This document shows, piece by piece, positions 34,140 through 42,763 of a stretch of DNA of 64,000 bases. The DNA comes from Arthrobacter nitroguajacolicus_D (GTDB lineage Bacteria; Actinomycetota; Actinomycetes; Actinomycetales; Micrococcaceae). The translations under genes and the position numbers were made by a program. The notes under the pieces are model-generated. The model had not been told where the DNA came from and did not search any database. It saw nothing but the letters and a program-made list of their open reading frames with translations. Every line of letters begins with the position of its first letter. The first letter of the stretch is position 1. The stretch spans positions 124,001-188,000 of the forward strand of contig NZ_JAVDSH010000005.1 of assembly GCF_031455195.1 (NCBI RefSeq). Reading direction: 5' to 3'.

Positions 34140-34775
34140 CTAGGCGCTCGGGGTGGCCATGAGGGATCCGGGGACCGCGCCCACCATGCCCTCCACTGCG
34201 CGGGCAAGGTGGGTGCCGCGATCGTTGACGCCGTCCCAGCGGACCAGGGCCTGCGCGTTGAGGCCGTCCACCATGCCGAGGATCTGCCAGGCGACGGCAG
34301 CGGCATCGGAAACGTTGAAATCTCCAGTCGCGTTGCCGTCCTCCACGACTCCCTGAAAGACCTTCTGCCAGGCGTCCATTTGCTCGCGGACGGAAGCGGC
34401 CAGCATCTCATTGCGCCGCCCCAGCGTCCAGGCCTCCACCCAGATTGCCGTGACGTCCAGCCGGCTGTTGTCCAGGAGGGTGTCCACCAGCAGGCCGAGC
34501 CGTTCCGACGGTCCTGGGCGCTGGCTCAGCAGGCCTGCGACTTCCTGGGTTTCCGCGGCCACGATGGTTGCGAATGTGCTGGAGACGAGTGCATCCATAT
34601 TGGGCTGATAGTGCGCAACCAGGCCTGAAGCGACACCCACGCGGGCGGCAACATTGCGCAGCGTCAGTGCCGTGAGCCCGGCCTCGAGTGCGAGCTCGCG
34701 GGCGGCTTCGGTGATTTCTGCGGCGCGTTCTGCCGGGGACTTCCGGACGGCGCGCTTCTGTGGAGTGCTTGACAT
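34140..34775 (-). CDS. TetR-family regulator of agmatine module
   Basis: A 211-aa TetR/BetI-like regulator: helix-turn-helix at residues ~35-60 (LTLRNVAARVGVASGLVAHYQ) and a C-terminal ligand domain. ATG at 34775 follows an in-frame TTG at 34778. It is divergent from the agmatine deiminase and amidase genes, with a 22-bp palindrome between (34806-34827), so it likely controls them, perhaps in response to agmatine or a polyamine. Confidence 0.87.
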   Translation of the reverse strand: MSSTPQKRAVRKSPAERAAEITEAARELALEAGLTALTLRNVAARVGVASGLVAHYQPNMDALVSSTFATIVAAETQEVAGLLSQRPGPSERLGLLVDTLLDNSRLDVTAIWVEAWTLGRRNEMLAASVREQMDAWQKVFQGVVEDGNATGDFNVSDAAAVAWQILGMVDGLNAQALVRWDGVNDRGTHLARAVEGMVGAVPGSLMATPSA

Positions 34776-34805
34776 CAAGGACCAGTCTAGATTACCTTTT
34801 CAGCA

Positions 34806-34827
34806 TTGTTGATCGTGTGATCAACAA
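34806..34827. promoter_or_regulatory. TetR operator upstream of agmatine deiminase
   Basis: TTGTTGATC-GTGT-GATCAACAA: 9-bp perfect arms and a 4-nt centre, between divergent genes 31 and 32 nt from the two start codons. Confidence 0.7.
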
Positions 34828-34858
34828 GAGGATTGCACTGAAGACGAAGGAGTCACCC

Positions 34859-35917
34859 ATGGCTTGGAGAATGCCGGCCGAAACCGCACCGCATGAGCGC
34901 ACCTGGATGGCGTTTCCCCGCACCGGCCTGACGCTTGGCCACGACGCCGCCTCGGCCGAAGAGGCGTACCAGGCCTGGACCGCCGTCGCCCATGCAGTGG
35001 CCGAATTCGAACCAGTCACCATGGTCGTGGACCCGAGCGAGCGCCAGCGCGCCGCCCGCATGCTGGGCAGCGGAATCGAACAGGTTGAGGCGCCGTTGGA
35101 CGAGTTCTGGATGCGCGACGTCGGACCTACCTTTGTCATCGACGACGAACGTCCCGGCGTGCTTGGCGCCGTGGACTGGATCTTCAACGGATGGGGTGCG
35201 CCGGCGTGGTCCGAATGGCAGAAGAGCGCCGGAATGGCCCGCTTCGTCGCTGCGAACTCCGGCGCCGAACTGGTCAGCTCACTGCTGGTCAACGAGGGCG
35301 GCGCCATCCATGTAGACGGCGAAGGCACCGTGCTGATCACCGAAACCGTGCAGCTGGATCCGGGCCGGAACCCCTACGCCGACAAGGCAGCGGTTGAAGC
35401 CGAACTGGCCCGCACCATCGGAGCCACCAAGGTCATTTGGGTTCCCCGCGGACTGACCCGTGACTACGAGGACCTGGGCACGCGGGGCCACATCGACATG
35501 GTGGCCACCTTGCCCACTCCCGGCCGTATCCTGCTGCATTCCCAGACCAACCCGGAGCACCCGGACCACGAGGTCAGCCGCAGTCTCCAGAAATTCCTGG
35601 AAACGCAGACAGACGCGGCGGGCAAACCGTTCGAGATTGTGCCGCTGCCGGCGCCGGAAACGCTGCGCGACGACGACGGCTATGTGGACTGGAGCTACGT
35701 CAACCACCTGGTGGTCAACGGAGGCGTAATCGCCTGCGGCTACGGCGAAGAACGGGCTGACTCCCTTGCCACAGAAATCCTGGCGGAGGCCTACCCTGGC
35801 CGCCGTGTGGTCACTGTGGATGCCCGGCCCATCCTGGCCCGCGGCGGCGGTATCCACTGCATCACCCAGCAGCAGCCGCGTCTCAGCGGAACACAGGTCG
35901 CTGGAGGCGCAGCGTAA
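34859..35917 (+). CDS. aguA: Agmatine deiminase family protein
   Basis: A 352-aa guanidino-group-modifying enzyme that converts agmatine to N-carbamoylputrescine and ammonia. Conserved blocks: FWMRDVGPTFVID, NEGGAIHVDGEGT, GHIDMVATL, and the catalytic Cys in the C-terminal GGGIHCITQQQP. ATG at 34859 follows AAGGAG by six nt. The downstream amidase gene starts within its stop codon (TAATG). Confidence 0.9.
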   Translation: MAWRMPAETAPHERTWMAFPRTGLTLGHDAASAEEAYQAWTAVAHAVAEFEPVTMVVDPSERQRAARMLGSGIEQVEAPLDEFWMRDVGPTFVIDDERPGVLGAVDWIFNGWGAPAWSEWQKSAGMARFVAANSGAELVSSLLVNEGGAIHVDGEGTVLITETVQLDPGRNPYADKAAVEAELARTIGATKVIWVPRGLTRDYEDLGTRGHIDMVATLPTPGRILLHSQTNPEHPDHEVSRSLQKFLETQTDAAGKPFEIVPLPAPETLRDDDGYVDWSYVNHLVVNGGVIACGYGEERADSLATEILAEAYPGRRVVTVDARPILARGGGIHCITQQQPRLSGTQVAGGAA

Positions 35918-37635
35918 TGGCTCCATTCGACGTCGTTGAGGCCTCTATCCTGCAATTGCGCCAGGCGCTGGAAACAGGGAAGGTGACCAGCGAGGAACTG
36001 ACCCAGGCGTACCTTGACCGCATCGAGGCCTATGACCGAAACGGCACCAAGCTCAACGCATTGGTGGTCATGAATCCCGATGCGTTGGCCGATGCCCGGG
36101 CCTCGGACGAACGCCGGGCGCAGGGGACGGCGCTCGGACCGCTGGACGGCATCCCCTACACAGCCAAGGACAGCTACCTGGCCAAGGGGCTCACTGCCGC
36201 GGCAGGTTCGCCCGCCTTTGAGCATCTGGTGGCGCAGCGTGACGCATTCACCATCGAACGGCTCCGCGATGCCGGGGCCGTGCTGATCGGCCTGACCAAC
36301 ATGCCACCGATGGCGAATGGCGGCATGCAGCGTGGTGTCTACGGCCGCGCCGAAAGCCCCTACAACGCAGACTTCCTGACGGCCGCATTCGGTTCCGGTT
36401 CCTCCAACGGTTCCGGCACCGCGACGGCTGCCAGTTTCGGGGCCTTCGGCCTCGGCGAGGAGACCTGGTCAAGTGGCCGCGCACCGGCGTCGAACAATGC
36501 TCTGTGCGCGTACACGCCCTCGCGCGGCGTCATCTCCGTGCGCGGCAACTGGCCACTGGTCCCCACCATGGACGTCGTGGTTCCGCACACTCGAACCATG
36601 GCCGACATGCTGGAACTCCTGGACGTGATCGTGGCCGACGACGCCGAGTCCCGCGGTGACTTCTGGCGTGCGCAGCACTGGGTTCAGATCCCGAAGTCGT
36701 CCGAGGTCCGGCCGGAGTCATACCTGGCGCTTGCCGTGGAAGACGCCGACGGCGGGCGGCTGGCATTGCGGGGCAAGCGCTTCGGAGTGCCGCGCATGTA
36801 CATCAACGCCGATCCGGACGCCGGGACCAGCGAGCAGCCGGGCATCGGTGGCCCCACCGGGCAGCGTATCGAGACGCGTGCTTCCGTGATGGAACTGTGG
36901 GAAGCCGCGAAGCGCGACCTTGAAGCTGCCGGGGCTGAGGTTCTGCTGGTGGACTTCCCCGTGGTCTCCAACTATGAAGGCGACCGGCCGGGCACACCCA
37001 CCATCGCCACCCGCGGCCTGGTCAGCTCCGAGTACCTCAAGCGTGAAATCGAGGACCTCTCGGCCTGGGCATGGGACGACTTCCTGCGCGCCAACGGCGA
37101 TCCCGCCCTCAACAGGCTTGCCGATGTGGATGGCGCACAGATCTTCCCCCACCCGAAGGGCGCCCTCGCGGACCGCTACACCGGATTCGACGACCACATC
37201 TCCGAATATCCCCGGCATGTCCGCGAATTCGGCGTATCCCAATTCACCGAGATCCCTGAGCTGGAAGGCGGAGTGCGCGGACTGGAAGAGACCCGGCGCG
37301 TTGACTTGGAGGACTGGATGGACGGGCTCGGACTGGACGCGGTCCTGTTCCCGGCAGCGGCCGACGTCGGACCTGCCGACATGGACGTCAACCCAGCCTC
37401 CGCTGACCTCGGCTGGCGCAACGGCGTGTGGGTGGCCAACGGCAACCTCGTCCCACGCCACCTAGGCATCCCCACCGTCACGGTGCCGATGGGAACCATG
37501 GCAGACATTGGCATGCCCGTAGGCCTCACGTTCGCAGGGCGAGCCTACGACGACACGGCACTGCTGACGCTGGCTGCTGCCTTCGAAGCCACGGGCTCGC
37601 GCCGGACGGTTCCGCCCCGGACGCCGGCGCTCTAG
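35917..37635 (+). CDS. Amidase-signature enzyme coupled to agmatine deiminase
   Basis: A 572-aa amidase-signature hydrolase. The Ser-cisSer-Lys triad can be placed: Lys in DGIPYTAKDSYLA, the Ser-rich GSGSSNGSGTATAAS, and the nucleophile in EETWSSGRAPAS. The usual DTGGSIR.PA around the nucleophile is replaced by ETWSSGRAPA, so substrate preference may be unusual. It starts inside the deiminase stop codon, which suggests that it processes the deiminase product, possibly N-carbamoylputrescine, a job normally done by a nitrilase-type enzyme. That step is inference. Length is somewhat above the family average of about 480 aa. Confidence 0.85.
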   Translation: MAPFDVVEASILQLRQALETGKVTSEELTQAYLDRIEAYDRNGTKLNALVVMNPDALADARASDERRAQGTALGPLDGIPYTAKDSYLAKGLTAAAGSPAFEHLVAQRDAFTIERLRDAGAVLIGLTNMPPMANGGMQRGVYGRAESPYNADFLTAAFGSGSSNGSGTATAASFGAFGLGEETWSSGRAPASNNALCAYTPSRGVISVRGNWPLVPTMDVVVPHTRTMADMLELLDVIVADDAESRGDFWRAQHWVQIPKSSEVRPESYLALAVEDADGGRLALRGKRFGVPRMYINADPDAGTSEQPGIGGPTGQRIETRASVMELWEAAKRDLEAAGAEVLLVDFPVVSNYEGDRPGTPTIATRGLVSSEYLKREIEDLSAWAWDDFLRANGDPALNRLADVDGAQIFPHPKGALADRYTGFDDHISEYPRHVREFGVSQFTEIPELEGGVRGLEETRRVDLEDWMDGLGLDAVLFPAAADVGPADMDVNPASADLGWRNGVWVANGNLVPRHLGIPTVTVPMGTMADIGMPVGLTFAGRAYDDTALLTLAAAFEATGSRRTVPPRTPAL

Positions 37636-37723
37636 CGGCTTCGCGGCCGGCAAGCCCGACCTAATGCGTGACCGGGGCCTGGCACTGATTACAATCAAAG
37701 GGACGTCGACCACTGAGGGAATC

Positions 37724-38065
37724 ATGAAGAAACTCACCACTGTCCTGATCGCTGCCGGGCTTATCGCCTCGGCATCCGCCTGCTCCGCCCAGCAGCAGCT
37801 GACCACAGCAGAAACCTGTGACCGGGTTGGCGTCGCCGCAGCCGGCATCCCGAGCAACCAGAGCAAGACCGCCACGACCCGCGTTGCCAACGCAATCCGG
37901 CCCCTGGAGCCGGTGGCTTCCACGGAGATGAAGCCTGTGGTGACCGCGATCCTGGAGTTCATGGATGAGCAGTCCAAGGAGAACCCGGACGAGGCCAAAC
38001 TGGCCGAACTTGGTCAGGCCTACCAGGAAGCCGGCACCAAATACGGCGAGCTCTGCCGCGGCTAA
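37724..38065 (+). CDS. Small lipoprotein
   Basis: A 113-aa protein with a signal peptide and lipobox (AGLIASASAC, Cys about residue 20), followed by a mostly helical domain of about 90 residues with two further Cys. ATG at 37724 follows GAGGGA. Likely anchored on the outer face of the membrane. Family not recognised. A strong terminator follows. Confidence 0.75.
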   Translation: MKKLTTVLIAAGLIASASACSAQQQLTTAETCDRVGVAAAGIPSNQSKTATTRVANAIRPLEPVASTEMKPVVTAILEFMDEQSKENPDEAKLAELGQAYQEAGTKYGELCRG

Positions 38066-38100
38066 TGACGCCCGCGGCCTAGCGGCTTTGCAAGACCTTC

Positions 38101-38132
38101 AAAAGGGACCGGTTGATCAACCGGTCCCTTTT
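38101..38132. terminator. Bidirectional terminator
   Basis: A perfect palindrome, AAAAGGGACCGGTTGA and its complement, 32 nt in all, with A and T runs on each side of the stem. It ends the lipoprotein gene and could also serve the beta-galactosidase operon from the other side. Confidence 0.88.
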
Positions 38133-38144
38133 GCGCACCTGACG

Positions 38145-38299
38145 CTCTCTCACATCCCACCCCTTTCGCCCTGACGCTCTCTCACCTAACGGCCCTAAAA
38201 CCGGAACGGTCTCTCACTTCTTTCAAGCAAGTGAGAGAGCGATCGGGGAAAGGGGGTGGGATGTGAGTGAGCGATCGGGGAAAGGGGGTGGGATGTGAG
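38145..38299. repeat. Repeat cluster with CTCTCTCAC / GTGAGAGAG units
   Basis: A 31-nt sequence (GAGCGATCGGGG...GGATGTGAG) occurs twice in tandem at 38237-38267 and 38269-38299. Its 19-nt part GAAAGGGGTGGGATGTGAG is also present in reverse complement at 38149-38167. CTCTCTCAC recurs at 38145, 38177 and 38210. Between two genes, with no open frame; could form alternative hairpins. Confidence 0.7.
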
Positions 38300-38305
38300 A
38301 GAGGG

Positions 38306-40057
38306 CTACTTTTCGTCGGAGCCCAGGTCAGGCCCGACGGCGAAACGTACCTCGCGTGTCGCGCTTCCGTGGAGTTCCAGGATGGCGAACTCGTTGGTGC
38401 CTTCGCGGATCAACGGACCAGGTACGTACAGGGTGCGCTGCGGACCGCGGCTCCAGTGGCGGCCGAGATTGAAGCCATTCATGAAGACAACTCCCTTGGT
38501 CCAACCGTCCAAGCGCAGGAAACGGTCACCGGGGCCGTCGGCCTCGAAGGTCGCAAAGGAAACGGATGGGCCAGCCACGCCTGCCGCAGCATCGCCGGGT
38601 GGTAGAGGCACGGCAGCGGACCGGAATGCCTCCAGAGAGTCCAGGTCCACAGCACCCACTTCCCAGTCCACAACCTCCACGCCGTTCAGCAGCGCCGGTC
38701 CGATCAAACCCTTGGCTTCGCCGATTCTCTGCCCGTAATTCACCCTGCCTTGGTCCTCAAGGAGAACCTGCAGGCGGCCACCCGCGGGGATGACGACAGA
38801 ACGCTCGCCCAGTTCCCGGCTCAGCACCCCCACGGGCACGCCGTCCAGGAAAAACTGAGCCCTATCCCGGACTTCGGAAAAGGACAGGACTCCGCCACCG
38901 GGCAGCGAGGCCTCGTACAGGTAGAAGCCACGGTAGTGACCGGTCAATTCAACAGGAGGGACGGAGCCGGAAACCAGATGCGTGGCAACCGGAACATCCA
39001 GCAAGGACACAGAGTGAGAGACCGCGAGCGAGGACGTCGGAACCGGCATCCGCCCAGGCGGGACCTCGGCCGGAACCGGGAAATGCTTGGCAATGACGTC
39101 CCGGAAGGCGAAGTACTTGGCCGTCGGATGCCCGTCCTCGGACAGTGGTGCGTCGTAGTCGTACGAGGTGATGGTGGGCTCGTAGATGCCTTTGTCGTTG
39201 GCGCCGTTGGTGAAGCCGAAGTTGGTGCCGCCGTGGAACATGTAAATGTTCACAGAAGCCCCGGCTGTCAGAAGGGCGTCGAGTTCGGCGGCGGAAGCAG
39301 CGGCGTCGGTGGTGTGGTGGTGCGTTCCCCAGTTGTCGAACCAGCCGTTCCAGAACTCCGCGCACATCAGCGGCCCCGTGGGCTGCCGTTCGCGCAGGAA
39401 CGCGAGCCGTTCATCAGCACGGGACCCAAACGTCCCCGTCTTGTGCAGATCCGGCAGCGAGCCGTCCTCGATCATGGCCCCGAACGGCTGGTCGCACGTG
39501 AACAGCGGAACGTCCACACCCAAGCGCTTGGACAGGTCCACCAGATGCTGCAGGTAGGCCTTGTCGTTCCCGTAGGCGCCGTACTCGTTCTCGATCTGGA
39601 ACATGATCACGGGTCCGCCCCGCGAAATCTGCCGGGGCACCACCACGTCCAGAACCGACTCCATATAGGAGGAGCCGGCGGCGAGATAGCCTGTTTCGCT
39701 GCTGCGCACGCCAACAGTGGGATCGGTGAACAGCCACGCCGGCAGCCCACCGTTGTCCCATTCCGCGCAAATGTAGGGCCCGGGCCGGACAATCGCGTGC
39801 ATCCCGGATTCGGCCACAAGGTCCAGGAATCGCCCGAGGTCCAAGCCGTCATCGGTAACAAACGCGCCAGGAACAGGCGAGTGCTCGTTCCACGGCACGT
39901 AGGTTTCGATGGTGTTCAAACCCATCAACCGGGCCTTATGGATCCGGTCCGCCCACAGGTCGGGGTGCACGCGGAAGTAGTGGATGGCTCCGGAGAGGAT
40001 ACGGAAAGGCTCGTTGTTCAGGAGGAAGTCCTGATCGCCGATCGCGAAGGTGTCCAA
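38306..40057 (-). CDS. GH35 beta-galactosidase
   Basis: A 583-aa cytoplasmic (no signal peptide) family-35 glycosidase that removes terminal beta-linked galactose. The N-terminal TIM barrel has the family signature GGLPAWL, the acid/base E158 in FQIENEYG and the nucleophile E234 in LMCAEFWNGWFD. The C-terminal ~200 residues form beta-sandwich domains. It is the last gene of the minus-strand sugar operon, so it probably acts on galactosides brought in by the ABC transporter. Confidence 0.93.
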   Translation of the reverse strand: MDTFAIGDQDFLLNNEPFRILSGAIHYFRVHPDLWADRIHKARLMGLNTIETYVPWNEHSPVPGAFVTDDGLDLGRFLDLVAESGMHAIVRPGPYICAEWDNGGLPAWLFTDPTVGVRSSETGYLAAGSSYMESVLDVVVPRQISRGGPVIMFQIENEYGAYGNDKAYLQHLVDLSKRLGVDVPLFTCDQPFGAMIEDGSLPDLHKTGTFGSRADERLAFLRERQPTGPLMCAEFWNGWFDNWGTHHHTTDAAASAAELDALLTAGASVNIYMFHGGTNFGFTNGANDKGIYEPTITSYDYDAPLSEDGHPTAKYFAFRDVIAKHFPVPAEVPPGRMPVPTSSLAVSHSVSLLDVPVATHLVSGSVPPVELTGHYRGFYLYEASLPGGGVLSFSEVRDRAQFFLDGVPVGVLSRELGERSVVIPAGGRLQVLLEDQGRVNYGQRIGEAKGLIGPALLNGVEVVDWEVGAVDLDSLEAFRSAAVPLPPGDAAAGVAGPSVSFATFEADGPGDRFLRLDGWTKGVVFMNGFNLGRHWSRGPQRTLYVPGPLIREGTNEFAILELHGSATREVRFAVGPDLGSDEK

Positions 40058-40076
40058 GGAGGGTCCTAACAGGGGT

Positions 40077-40787
40077 CTACGCCGGGCGCAGCACGGCGTG
40101 GAATGCGTACGAAGCGTTGCTCCAGATCACGAACAGCAGCGGCGCGGGAGCCAGCGCGATGCCCAGGACCGGCTGCAGCACGGCAGCGGAGACGATGATC
40201 CCCAGCAGGATCAGCATCGCCAGGCTGAGGTACCAGCGCTGCACCACCAGATACAGCGACGCCTTGAGGATGCTTTTCAGCCTCGCCTCGGGCAGAAGTA
40301 CGACGCCGGCAATCGCCGTGACAGCGAGGCTCACCGTCACGGCGGCTGCTACGACGATCAGCGGCACCAGAAGGGCAATGCCCTGGACGTCCCCGCCCAG
40401 GTTGTGGACCAGGGCAAGGTCCACGCCGAGGAACATCAACAGGGCCACAGCGCCCACACCCAGCACCGCGGCTTTCGCGAAACTGCGTTTGTATCCCTGA
40501 AGGAAGGCGGCAACCGGCTTGACCGCGCCGCCGTCGTCGTTCAATGCCTTGAAGGCAGCGAAGATGCCGGCGAGGGATGGCGCAAGGGTGACCGAGAGTG
40601 CCAGGAAGAAGGGCCATGCGGCGGCGGGGTCTGCCACGAGCGAGAGGCTGAGGACCAGCGGCGCGTTGGCCACGGCGAGCAGTGCGTTGCCGGCCAGGAA
40701 GGTGTAGATGAACCCGAAGATGCTCCCGAAGGTTTCGAATCCCGGTCCGGCCCACCGCCGTCGCTTCTGCCCAGCCACGGCACTCAT
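40077..40787 (-). CDS. YesL-like (DUF624) membrane protein
   Basis: A 236-aa protein with about five transmembrane helices. The N-terminal FGSIFGFIYTFLAGNALLAV segment is typical of the DUF624/YesL family, which is commonly linked to rhamnogalacturonan and other plant-polysaccharide operons. Its exact role is unknown. It overlaps the preceding permease gene by 4 bp and precedes the beta-galactosidase gene by 19 nt. Confidence 0.85.
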   Translation of the reverse strand: MSAVAGQKRRRWAGPGFETFGSIFGFIYTFLAGNALLAVANAPLVLSLSLVADPAAAWPFFLALSVTLAPSLAGIFAAFKALNDDGGAVKPVAAFLQGYKRSFAKAAVLGVGAVALLMFLGVDLALVHNLGGDVQGIALLVPLIVVAAAVTVSLAVTAIAGVVLLPEARLKSILKASLYLVVQRWYLSLAMLILLGIIVSAAVLQPVLGIALAPAPLLFVIWSNASYAFHAVLRPA

Positions 40788-41725
40788 CCTTTCATCCCGC
40801 TGGTCGCGATGCCTTGGATGAAGTAGCGTTGGCCGATGAGGAAGATGATGAGGATCGGGATCACGGAAATCACAGAGCCCGTCATGATCATGGCGTATTC
40901 AGCGTCGAACTGGCCGACGAAGGACCGAAGGCCCAGCTGGACGGTCCAGAGTCGGTTGGACGTGAGGTAGATGAACGGACCCATGTAGTCGTTCCACGTG
41001 TTCACGAACGTCAGCAGGGCAAGGCTGGCGAGGGCCGGCTTGGACAGGGGCAGGATTACGCGGGCCCAGATGCCGTACTCGCTGAGGCCGTCGATGCGGG
41101 CTGCTTCGCAGAGTTCGTCCGGGATGGTCATGTAGTACTGGCGCATCAGGAACACACCGAAAGCACCGAATGCCTGCAGGAGAATCAACGCGTTGAAGCT
41201 GTTGGTCAGGCCAAGGTTCTGCATCATGATGTACTGCGGCACCATGTAGGCCTGCCACGGAACGGCGATGGTGCCGATGTAGGCGAGGAACAGCACGTCG
41301 CGGCCCGGGAAGCGGACCTTGGAGAATCCATAGGCAGCCAGCGAACCCGTGAGTACCTGAAGGCACGTGATGATCACAGCAAGGTACAGCGAGTTCTGCA
41401 GGTAGCCCATCATGGGGATACGGGTCCAGATGTCCGTGTAGTTGCTCCACACGAACTCCTGCGGAATCCACTGGATGGGGACCGTGAGGACCTGGTTGTT
41501 CTCCTTCAGCGAGGACGAAAGCATCCAGATGAACGGCACCATGAGCGCCACCACCAGGACCACCAGGACACCGTAGATCACGATGTTCGCGGTCCGCTTC
41601 TTCTGCTCGCGCGGGGAACGCTGACGGTCAGTACGACGGCGGTCTTCCGCAGAGGGTGCCCCTGACGGGGACGGAGCTGCGTCCTTCACAAGGGACGCCT
41701 TGAGGTCTTCGGCCATGTTGGTCAT
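40784..41725 (-). CDS. Sugar ABC transporter permease (MalG-like)
   Basis: A 313-aa inner-membrane permease of the carbohydrate uptake-1 family with six transmembrane helices. The EAA loop for ATPase contact is EAARIDGLSEYGIWARVILP. A charged N-terminus of about 45 residues precedes the first helix. It overlaps the other permease gene by one base. No ATPase gene is present in the locus, so a shared MsiK-type ATPase is expected. Confidence 0.93.
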   Translation of the reverse strand: MTNMAEDLKASLVKDAAPSPSGAPSAEDRRRTDRQRSPREQKKRTANIVIYGVLVVLVVALMVPFIWMLSSSLKENNQVLTVPIQWIPQEFVWSNYTDIWTRIPMMGYLQNSLYLAVIITCLQVLTGSLAAYGFSKVRFPGRDVLFLAYIGTIAVPWQAYMVPQYIMMQNLGLTNSFNALILLQAFGAFGVFLMRQYYMTIPDELCEAARIDGLSEYGIWARVILPLSKPALASLALLTFVNTWNDYMGPFIYLTSNRLWTVQLGLRSFVGQFDAEYAMIMTGSVISVIPILIIFLIGQRYFIQGIATSGMKG

Positions 41726-42651
41726 CAGCGTTCCCTCCGCTGTTGGATCTTGAACTGCAGGACGGTGACCGTCAGTACGATGATGAACAGGACCAGCGAA
41801 ATGGCCGAGGAGTAGCCGAACTTACCTTCGCCGATGCCCTCCTGGTAGATCAGCTGGGACAGCACAGTGGTGGAGCGGCCCGGGCCACCGTTGGTCATGA
41901 CCACGATCAGGTCGAACACCTTGAAGCTGGAGACCGTTAGCATGACCACGACGAAGAACGTGGTGGGACGCAGCGACGGGATGGTGACGTTCCAGAAGCG
42001 CTGCCAGGCGCTGGCGCCGTCCACTTCAGCTGCCTCGTACAGCTCTGTGGGGATGGCCTGCAGGCCGGCCAAATACAGGACCATGTAGTAGCCCATGTCC
42101 CGCCACACGCTGGTGATGATGACGGCGGGCATGGCCCAATCGGAGCTGGAGGTCCAGCCCGGCGGGTTGGCGATGCCGATGGCGCCGAGGAACTGGTTGA
42201 TGGGGCCGCTGTCCGGGCTGAACAGCATGTTCCAGACCACTGCGACGGCCACCAGGGAGGTGATGTACGGGAAGAAGATGGCGACCCGGAAGAAGCCGAT
42301 GCCCTTGAGCTTGCGGTTCAGCAGCATCGCCAGGATGAGGGCCAAGGCCATCGTGAGCGGGACGTGGCCGAGGGCGTAGACAAGGGTGTTCCGCAACGCG
42401 ATCCAGAAGGAGTCGGATGCGAACATGCGCTCGAAGTTGGCCAGGCCAACCCACTTGGGAGCGCTGAATGAGGTCCATTCCATGAAGGAGAGCGCGAAAG
42501 CGGCCACGACGGGAATGAGGGTGAAGGCCAGGAAGCCAAGGAAGTTCGGAAGGATGAACGTCCAGCCGATCAGCGTGTTACGCCTGGCCTGCTTCCTGTT
42601 GCCGCGGCTGTGCACGGGGGCAGGCGCCTGGGTGATTGTTTCTGTAGTCAT
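41725..42651 (-). CDS. Sugar ABC transporter permease (MalF-like)
   Basis: A 308-aa permease, six transmembrane helices, with EAA loop EAAEVDGASAWQRFWNVTIP. Partner of the MalG-like permease immediately downstream. The start follows a GC-rich hairpin (42714-42743) after the solute-binding-protein gene, a common arrangement that keeps binding protein more abundant than permeases. Confidence 0.93.
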   Translation of the reverse strand: MTTETITQAPAPVHSRGNRKQARRNTLIGWTFILPNFLGFLAFTLIPVVAAFALSFMEWTSFSAPKWVGLANFERMFASDSFWIALRNTLVYALGHVPLTMALALILAMLLNRKLKGIGFFRVAIFFPYITSLVAVAVVWNMLFSPDSGPINQFLGAIGIANPPGWTSSSDWAMPAVIITSVWRDMGYYMVLYLAGLQAIPTELYEAAEVDGASAWQRFWNVTIPSLRPTTFFVVVMLTVSSFKVFDLIVVMTNGGPGRSTTVLSQLIYQEGIGEGKFGYSSAISLVLFIIVLTVTVLQFKIQQRRER

Positions 42652-42713
42652 GATGACCGCTCCCTGGGTGGGGGCGTTCCTCCATTTCAGGATCCGGAGA
42701 ATTCAGGTCCGGC

Positions 42714-42743
42714 CCGGTGCCGCGTCCAGGGACGCAGCACCGG
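42714..42743 (-). terminator. Hairpin after solute-binding-protein gene (attenuator)
   Basis: Arms CCGGTGC-C-GCGTC and GACGC-A-GCACCGG with one mismatch and a 4-nt loop, between the binding protein and the first permease gene. Likely mRNA stabiliser or partial terminator. Confidence 0.6.
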
Positions 42744-42763
42744 AGCCAGTGGCTGGTCTGGAC

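Noticed and set aside
38237..38299. CRISPR-like direct repeat pair
   Set aside because: Only two copies separated by one base, with no spacers and no cas genes nearby.
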